This document shows positions 57,240 to 64,000 of a stretch of 64,000 nucleotides of DNA, one piece after another (positions within the stretch are counted from its first letter, which is position 1; each line of letters begins with the position of its first letter). The stretch comes from Hanleya hanleyi (lineage: Eukaryota; Mollusca; Polyplacophora; Lepidopleurida; Hanleyidae). The stretch spans positions 97,517-161,516 of the forward strand of contig JAVTVY010037326.1 of the NCBI GenBank assembly GCA_036873755.1, given 5' to 3'. The notes under the pieces are model-generated. The model was not told where the DNA came from, searched no databases, and saw only the letters and a program-made list of their open reading frames with translations. The translations under genes and the position numbers were made by a program.

Positions 57240-58330
57240 CCTCCAGTAAATTGGAGCATTTCCACAAAGTGGATGCTCTTATGTTTTCATGAGCCGCCAC
57301 CGCGACTTTAAACGTGAATATCTCTGAAACCGTTAAATATTTTCGTGTCAGACTTGGTGTACTATCTCTTCAGGCCTGGGAAATTTGTCTGGTTGTGTTT
57401 CGATACCCACTGCTCACCACTAGGTGGCGTTGTAGTCCGAGCATAGGTAAACCTTTCTCTGACGATTTCGTCGGAACGGCGTGCCTGATTTCTTTGAAAT
57501 TTTATTACAATGGTCTTGAAGGATAGTCAATGTGCTGAAAAGGTTTTGGTGTAGCTGGCATAATTATAAAGGCAAGTTTTTTGCGTCTCAAAAAAAAAAG
57601 TTTTTCGTCAAATGAAAATTCACAAATTCGCTTGGAGAAATATTTAAAAACTGTTCTATTCTAGGTTGCCAAGCATAAATATAGGATTGCCGACATGATA
57701 ATTCCCTTTCCGTGCGAATCAAATTGCCATTTAAATGAAAAATCTCATTTATCTGACTTAACGTCAAAACCTCAATAACCATTATCACGATTAAAAAATT
57801 TTCCATTAAACTTTTATGTGCCGTCTCCCTAGGGCTTTAGATTTCACCCGCTTGTTTTTCGTGGCATTTGGTCATCACTAGATGGCGCTATAGACATGAA
57901 TGCAGGTAAACATGTGTAACATCATATCTTCTGAACAACGTGTTTGATTTCCATGAAATTTGGGTATAATGATCTTGCAAGATAGGCAAAGAACTGACAA
58001 GATTTTGGTGGTGTTGGCGAATCATGGAGACGCATTTTTGCATCTCAAAATAAGATTTTGTATTCACAAAAATGAAAATTTGCTTCTTAATCAGGGAAAA
58101 GTAATTCTATTTTGCTGAACATCAATATAACATTCCCAGTGTTATAATTCACATCCCATGTAGGGCCAAATGGTCATTTTTTTAAATATATGAAATTCTC
58201 ATGACTTGAGTCCAATATCTATACATTCCCCAGGCCACATCTGAGGAGTTTGCTTCATCATGTAGGTTCGTGATATTGTTCATCATTGGGTGGAACTATA
58301 GACAGTAAACTTATTGGTGTTTCAACTGTT
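57240..58330 (+). repeat. Three diverged ~410-460 bp repeat units with a CTCF-like core
   Basis: Cores CACTAGGTGGCG (57418), CACTAGATGGCG (57876) and CATTGGGTGGAA (58284) sit in similar contexts: 'ctctgaaac'-type text, 'tgaaattt', then 'aaggttttggtg' or 'aagattttggtggtg'. Diverged tandem repeats. The resemblance of the core to the CTCF motif (CCACNAGGTGGCG) is by eye. Confidence 0.5.
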
Positions 58331-59499
58331 CATGAAGTTTATTATTGTCAGACAGACAAAGGATTTCAAAGGACTGAAAGTTTTTTTTTTTTGATTGATT
58401 GAAATCGAAGATTTACGGATACGGATTTTGCAGCCCATCAACACAATGCTTGATTTATATATCTCATTATACATTCTTTTTTACAATTACTAATTATATT
58501 AACATTATGTTTTAAAAATGGATTGTAAGGACATTGGTGCTGTTAGTGCTGGCATAATCATGTGGCACAGGGTAAAGTCAGCGAAATATATCTAAATCAA
58601 GGCTACATCAACCCCTGCTTACACACATAACTAAAATGCAGTCAGAGAAAATATGCTGCCATGAGTGTCTGGTCAGTATGGAGAAAGGATTCAAGTGAGC
58701 TTGAAGTCTGACCATTTTTGTCAAATAGACATCCTGTAACACTGATATTCTGCTTTACCTTTCAGGCCTTGTATTATAGGACTGTATGTTGACCATTCAG
58801 GTAATAAGACCTGTAATTGTTGACTTATTGCATAATGCACTTTACATAAGTGGGCTAGTAGACTTTGTGTCAACAAAGTAAACACTTCATTTCCCAAATC
58901 AGTGCTATTTCTCTCTCCATTATTGACATAGCCCTGGGCTTCCAGATTTCTGGGGATGCATTCTGGCCAATTTTCAATGAATAAAATCACAAATTATCAC
59001 TCAGTTAATGCACAATTTTTTGTTTTATGTGGAAGTCCCCAGAATTTATTTGAAACTGAAGATGTGAAATTGCACATACCATTGCATTTTGACAGCATAG
59101 TTACAAATGTTGATAATTATTTTTTGAATTGAAAAAGTAGAAAGATTTTTGAAGTGGAACTTCTACATACCTGCTATATGGCACATCCCACCTGGGAAAT
59201 TTTTATAAGTATATCTAATTAAAGTAATCCATTGGAACCACTGATGATTTTCCAATAATAGAGAAGAAAATCAACTCCGAGTAGAGATGATAAATTTCAT
59301 TCTGTATAGTTCGCTATTAGATATATAGCATCTTCAGCAGTGAACAAAGTTACAAAAAGTTCCATACGCACAGTACATGTATATATACAAGGCATAATGT
59401 GATCTTAGCCAATACACATTTATGAATAGGTAAGCCAGTAGGACGGATATTAAAATGCTGTCATTTTCAGAAATTGTTAAGCGATAACCTGACAGCGAT

Positions 59500-59835
59500 C
59501 TACAAATGGTGTGATTCAGGTGATATAATACACACTCTAATTGATGAAAACAATACATAATCTGGTTATCTGGCAAGAACTAAGTAAACTGTGCACAAAT
59601 GAATAAAGTATGGTGATAAAGTGGGTATGTACCTACATTGAATACTTCCACATGACATGAAGTTTGGATAAGACTTGTCATTTTAAGATAATATAGGTAT
59701 AATTTTTTTGGCAATCCGCATCAGAATTGATGGAAACCTACAAATGTTGTAACTCGCATGTTTCATAATTGTATATTCCCATGCGAGTTACAACATTTGT
59801 GGAGTGTGTATTGTAACACCTGAATCACACCATTA
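59500..59835. repeat. Fold-back repeat (~335 bp)
   Basis: Outer arms 'ggtgtgattcaggtgata' (59508) and its inverse (59812-59832); the inner hairpin 'tgttgtaactcgcatg' (59744) pairs with 59778-59795. No coding capacity. Confidence 0.55.
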
Positions 59836-59839
59836 AAGT

Positions 59840-61785
59840 TCAATTATGTTCACTCTCAGACAGTCTCTAGTAACTAATAAGGGCTGTCAATATGTACATG
59901 CATATTAACAAGAGATGGTTCAAATTATAGTTTATTTTCCTGTGAAATTGGATAGATAAAATGCATAAGAAACTTAACAAATGAATGATCCTTACTGTAT
60001 GGTGTTAAATTAACTATTTTCGTCTGAATTTGCACAGGTTGAAAACAATAGCTGTCCAATTATAAAAATAGCAGGTGATGTTCAATTTGACCTGCGATTT
60101 TTCTCTGAAGAAAAAAAAACCCAGCAGGTCATCAAAAGTTTTCTATTTCGGACCCTGGATGGATCAGAAGCCTAATTAATGAAATTGACTGACCTTCACC
60201 TGTTTTATCGAGGTCAAATTTAGCACAAGCAATAAATTTTAGAGGAGTGAAGGTGAGCTCTCCAAATTCATCATAATTGTGCAATTGGTGACTGACTAGA
60301 AGCCTATCCCATTTGACTGAACCTATTTTCTCTAAGTTATATACTTTATATTATGATATAACATGAAATATAGCTAGGCATTCTAAATTGATACCACATA
60401 TATGCATCTGATGATGGACCTGAACTCTTTGAATATGACTGATGTTGACCTGTTTTCCCAAGGTCAAAAACTGCATGTTAAATCACATGTTAACTGCCAA
60501 CATACACTCCAAATCTAACATTGTTATCATTTTGTTGTGGCTGTGGTTGTCTTCCAGAACAATTCAACGAATTTTGCACTTGTTCCAACAGCTTCATGCT
60601 TCAACTTAAACCATGCTGTATCGGCTGAGTTGTTGAAACACCCTCCATTTCCTAGCTCTGACATACTGCATCACTGTCGAAATATGGGTATACCGTGACT
60701 GAGTGATAGATCACACAGCCAGTGAAGGTTCCTGATTTACATTGAACTTCCTTATTGCCTAAGCAATATTAGCAGCATTTTACAACAACAACAATTCACT
60801 GACTTACAGTGAAAAATTATAGTGAAAGGTATTTATTTTTTGTAATTTGGCATTTGTATTTGCTGGCATTATTTCAGATAGAGTACAACAGCCTAATTCA
60901 TACAATCAGAAATAAAAAGAGGGTTAAAGTCTCTATGTTCAAACTTTCATAGGAAATATAAAAGTCGCAATTTGAAATTTTATTTTTATTCAATTTTTTA
61001 ATGTCGGTGGGTCCATGAAATGCAAAATAAAGTTGGTGTTGCCTCACACTGGGTTTCGCCCATTGCTTGTCCGAGGCACTTCTACCAGGGATGATTCGTG
61101 ATTGCTCATCCTCCAGGGGGGTGTGCCCCACCCTATGTCTCATCCCAAAAACAATGTGCCACCCATAATAAGGGGTGTGCCCAAATTGGGGAGATCTAAA
61201 GCCCTGTGAGTACCAAATTATGGGTTACAAAATTATCTGGGGAAATGCTCTTTACCCGTGTTTCACACGAGCTTTCATATTTATCTCGTTATTCTCCTGA
61301 TAAAACAGTCATATATACGTTGAAATGACAAGATGATGGAAATTACGAGATATTTCAAGAGATGTTTGAATTTGTTAGTGCTAATCCTCTCAAAAACTAT
61401 AAATAATGGACTGTTACGGAAACGCTGTGATTTGCTGCATTTTCTTTCTCCACAAGCCAATAAAAATACCGATTTATTTTGGACAATTTGAAATCCACCA
61501 TTTAAGTGCTTTCAAACAGGAAGACATCTCTTGACGCACCGACGTACTTTCTAGGAAAATCCATTGCTTTTGTCCCTTGAAGATGCAGGGCGCTCAGAAA
61601 TACTGTAATACACTGCGTATACAAGTGATTCTGTCAGTAATGTCAATAATATAAAAGTTTTGATACTACAAGCAAAAGCTAGCCATCGTTCACAAAGAGC
61701 TTTCGCGTCAATAATAAGAATACCCCACCAGTAGTAGACGAGTCCTTATGGCCGTGGACCAATCAGAATTGAGAACGAAAGTAGG
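59840..61785. other. No recognised feature; possible promoter-like CCAAT near right end
   Basis: AT-rich, no supported exon. The minus-strand ORF at 60898-61143 has no motif. A 'gaccaatcagaa' CCAAT-type string lies at 61757-61768, just before the repeat array. Confidence 0.35.
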
Positions 61786-61801
61786 TCAAGTATGACGCGT
61801 T

Positions 61802-62872
61802 TGACGTCATTCTGTGACGTAATTAGAGCGTGGTTGTAAGAAACCGGAAAAACCGGTTTTAAGAAACCGGTTAAACCGGTTTAACCGGTCCTAAGAAACC
61901 GGAAAAACCGGTTTTGTGACGTAATTAGGGCGTGGTTGTAAGAAACCGGAAAAACCGGTTTTAAGAAACCGGTAAAACCGGTTTAACCGGTCGTAAGAAA
62001 CCGGAAAAACCGGGGGTTTTTTTGACGTAATTAGGGCGTGGTCGTAAGAAACCGGTTAAACCGATTTAACATGTCCTAAGAAACCGGTCAAACCGGTTTA
62101 ACCGGTCAAACAGGTTTAACTGGTCGTAAGAAACCGGTAAAACCGGTTTAACCGGTCCTAAGAAACCGGAAAAATCGGTTTTATGACGTAATTAGGGCGT
62201 GGTTGTAAGAAACCGGAAAAACCGGTTTTAAGAAACCGGTAAAACCGGTTTAACTGGTCGTAAGAAACCGGAAAAACCGGTTTTGTGACGTAATTAGGGC
62301 GTGGTCGTAAGAAACCGCAAAAACCGGTTTTGTGACGTAATTAGGGCGTGGTTGTAAGAAACCGCAAAAACCGGTTTTAAGAAACCGGTAAAACCGGTTT
62401 AACTGGTCGTAAGAAACCGCAAAAACCGATTTTGTGACGTAATTAGGGCGTGGTCGTAAGAAACCGGAAAAACCGGTTTTAAGAAACCGGTAAAACCGGT
62501 TTAACTGGTCGTAAGAAACCGGAAAAACCGGTTTTGTGACGTAATTAGGGCGTGGTCGTAAGAAACCGGAAAAACCGGTTTAACTGGTCGTAAGAAACCG
62601 GAAAAACCGGTTTTGTGACGTAATTAGGGCGTGGTCGTAAGAAACCGGAAAAACCGGTTTAACCGGTTAAACCGGTTTAATCGGTCCTAAGAAACCGGTT
62701 ATACCGGTTTTGTGACGTAATTAGGGCGTGGTTGTAAGAAACCGGTAAAACCGGTTTAAGCGGTCCTAAGAAACCGGTTATACCGGTTTTGTGACGTAAT
62801 TAGGGCGTGGTCGTAAGAAACCGGTCAAACCGGTTTAACTGGTCGTAAGAAACCGGTAAAACCGGTTTAAGC
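61802..62872 (+). promoter_or_regulatory. AACCGGTT / TGACGTAA-GGGCGTGG iterated array upstream of the PC4-like gene
   Basis: The array starts just after a perfect CRE (TGACGTCA at 61802). It consists of mixed modules: 'gtgacgtaattagggcgtgg' (11 copies by my count, from 61816 to 62793, spaced 46-160 bp) alternating with 'taagaaaccggaaaaaccgg' and 'aaaccggtttaaccggtc'. I count about 28 exact AACCGGTT palindromes, the consensus of Grainyhead/CP2 factors. TGACGTAA resembles ATF/CREB and GGGCGTGG KLF/Sp1 sites. It ends about 80 bp before the TATA-like box. It may be an enhancer-like array or simply a satellite; function is inferred. Confidence 0.6.
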
Positions 62873-62924
62873 CCCTTTAATGTCTATTTTTAGCTGTTCC
62901 TTTGTTAAATAACAATAAAAACAT

Positions 62925-62957
62925 CACGTGACCCTTAGACGGTTAATAGGATAAAAG
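62925..62957 (+). promoter_or_regulatory. E-box and TATA-like box of the intact PC4-like gene
   Basis: CACGTG at 62925-62930 and GGATAAAAGG with ATAAAAG at 62951-62957. The first ATG in frame follows at 63031. The same E-box to TATA order precedes the broken homologue at 30739. Confidence 0.5.
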
Positions 62958-63030
62958 GCGAGAGTTTTCGAACTCAGCTATCAACCACTTCTCGACGAAC
63001 TCACTTGTGTATACGTTCCCGCAGCAAAGC

Positions 63031-63888
63031 ATGATTCCTCTGGCTTACAACGTGTGTGCGGAAATCTTCGGTGAAAATGGTACGGCAAGACTACGTATTA
63101 TCAGACACGGAGATGTAGCGGACTCTGAGTTCGTAAAGTGTATAACGATGACCACTAAGGCTTGGGACAATGTAAAGTTCTACGCCTCTACGATAGATGT
63201 GTTCGTCAACCGTAATAAGCAGACGCATGAACCGCTGTACTTAGACGATGACGTTTACCTCAGTCACAACGTGTATCAAGGTAAATCCCATATACATTTA
63301 AGGAGGTGGAGAAAATGCGACTACAACAAGAAAGTCTACCCGACAAAGGTGGGCATCACATTAAACTCTGTCTTGTGGAGTGCTCTGAAAGCCAAAACTC
63401 CAGACATCGACTGCGAGTTGAAAGAAATGACGTCTACTATTCAAGCCTGTGATGCAGGAGCTTTCGACGATTATGACATGGTCAATCCTCGGCCCACACG
63501 TATGGTCAATCGTAGGAAACAATTTCTACAGCACGCTATAAAGAAGGCGTACATAGAAGAGATTGTATCCATGATCGGAGAGATAACGCGTGAACGATGC
63601 GCAGGGTGTGAAATAGACGATCCATCCCAAGATCACCACGATTGCTTGATGATCGACCCCGACGAAATGGCTGACGTGTACTTCGAGGAAGCTCTACAGC
63701 GTATTGATGAAAAGGCGGTCATGAAAAATTTTGAAGCCATCGTCCAAGGTCAGACGGCAGTGAATGTACACCCCGTGTACCTGATGAAGTATCAGTGCGA
63801 AGACTGGCGTAGCACTGAACTAAAGACTGATGAGTGGAAACGAGATCTCCTGGACAGTATTAAAACGAAACCCATGGAATACCTGTGA
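63031..63888 (+). CDS. PC4-like domain and CxxC/H-motif protein, intact (function unknown)
   Basis: Single-exon ORF of 285 residues from ATG 63031; the frame stays open upstream to a GTG at 63007, which I reject as a start. Residues about 35-130 resemble the PC4/p15 ssDNA-binding fold: LYLDDDVYLSHNVYQGKSHI, HLRRWRKCDYNKKVYPTKVG and ITLNSVLWSALK. It aligns along its length with the broken gene at 30739 (I-T...W...K, L-D-D/N-V/I-Y, H-L/I-R-W, P...G-x-TLN...W..L). Near residue 190 it has RCAGCEIDDPSQDHHDCL, a CxxC...HDC motif likely to bind zinc, matching RCINCVSAIPRQTPLHDIL in the other copy. Flanking sequence is rich in regulatory repeats and TEs. Such intronless PC4-type proteins can belong to DNA-virus-like or large DNA-transposon elements; that is inference. 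No known name recognised. No membrane segment or signal peptide. Confidence 0.75.
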   Translation: MIPLAYNVCAEIFGENGTARLRIIRHGDVADSEFVKCITMTTKAWDNVKFYASTIDVFVNRNKQTHEPLYLDDDVYLSHNVYQGKSHIHLRRWRKCDYNKKVYPTKVGITLNSVLWSALKAKTPDIDCELKEMTSTIQACDAGAFDDYDMVNPRPTRMVNRRKQFLQHAIKKAYIEEIVSMIGEITRERCAGCEIDDPSQDHHDCLMIDPDEMADVYFEEALQRIDEKAVMKNFEAIVQGQTAVNVHPVYLMKYQCEDWRSTELKTDEWKRDLLDSIKTKPMEYL

Positions 63889-64000
63889 GGAACACACGGT
63901 TTGAACAATGAACTCTGACTATTACGAACGAATGTTTAAATTCTCGATTTGTCAGCGCTAATCCCTATACATGTACACCCCATCTCTTCTCTCTACACTT
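63889..64000 (+). other. 3' flank of the PC4-like gene
   Basis: After the TGA come short stops and no convincing AATAAA signal within the remaining 112 bases. An ATG at 63910 opens only 14 codons. The transcript end lies outside the window. Confidence 0.4.

Noticed and set aside
61816..62870. CRISPR-like appearance of the repeat array
   Set aside because: Spacers are not unique, modules are palindromic and overlapping, and the context is eukaryotic.
63007..63030. GTG at 63007 as start of the PC4-like protein
   Set aside because: Non-ATG starts are not credible here without evidence. The in-frame ATG at 63031 keeps the whole conserved region.

Overview
This is a eukaryotic, AT-rich, intron- and transposon-dominated window, most likely from a mollusc and plausibly a gastropod. 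The evidence is Jockey/I-type non-LTR retrotransposons whose 3' tails carry the 'gctgaaatattgctgaac' and 'gcgacgttaaac' core that I associate with molluscan SINE/LINE tails, tRNA-like SINE remnants, Penelope-type reverse transcriptase copies, many fold-back MITEs, and an extracellular gene built from 8-cysteine MEGF-type EGF modules. Nothing looks bacterial. Species cannot be named from the sequence alone.

Layout. (a) 1-26997, minus strand: I can assemble a host gene by hand from eight small exons whose splice sites and phases agree. It has a two-exon signal peptide (26997-26967, 26603-26568), a small Ly6/LU-like cysteine domain split over two exons (6854-6772, 4351-4261), then MEGF-type EGF exons (3983-3693, 2590-2456, 1026-736, and 24-1 running off the window). 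The last four exons are a tandem duplication of a two-exon unit. The roughly 20 kb intron 2 and the smaller introns are filled with LINE, Penelope, MITE and satellite copies. (b) 27-30 kb: short dispersed repeats marked by the palindrome CCTACTTCGTAGG. (c) 30.3-32.7 kb: a TATA-driven, now broken gene with a PC4-like (ssDNA-binding) domain and a CxxC/H motif. Its 3' half is copied in an inverted palindrome. (d) 33.2-37.6 kb: a Penelope-type RT copy split by a 2,545 bp DNA transposon with a 4-bp target duplication. (e) 37.6-47.4 kb: two nearly full-length but decayed LINEs arranged head to head, each with a gag-like zinc-knuckle ORF and EN-RT. The minus-strand one also keeps the start of an RNase H domain. 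(f) 47.6-50.1 kb: an octamer minisatellite, a direct repeat and a 60-66 bp minisatellite. (g) 50.2-53.9 kb: a 2.6 kb palindromic element with repeated TGCGCATGCGCA sites, a 439 bp inverted-repeat element with a 9-bp target duplication, and another fold-back. (h) 54-61.7 kb: low-information sequence with several fold-back repeats and a TTAA-flanked MITE. (i) 61.8-63.9 kb: a roughly 1 kb array rich in AACCGGTT and TGACGTAA...GGGCGTGG motifs, lying directly upstream of an intact 285-codon ORF. This ORF is a homologue of the broken PC4-like gene at 30.7 kb.

The most interesting signals are the pair of PC4-like/CxxC genes, each with its own CRE, E-box and TATA layout; the Grainyhead-type AACCGGTT array in front of the intact copy; and the long split-exon Ly6-EGF gene, of which only exon 5 forms a long ATG-initiated ORF. 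All homology statements rest on reading motifs by eye; no database search was possible.
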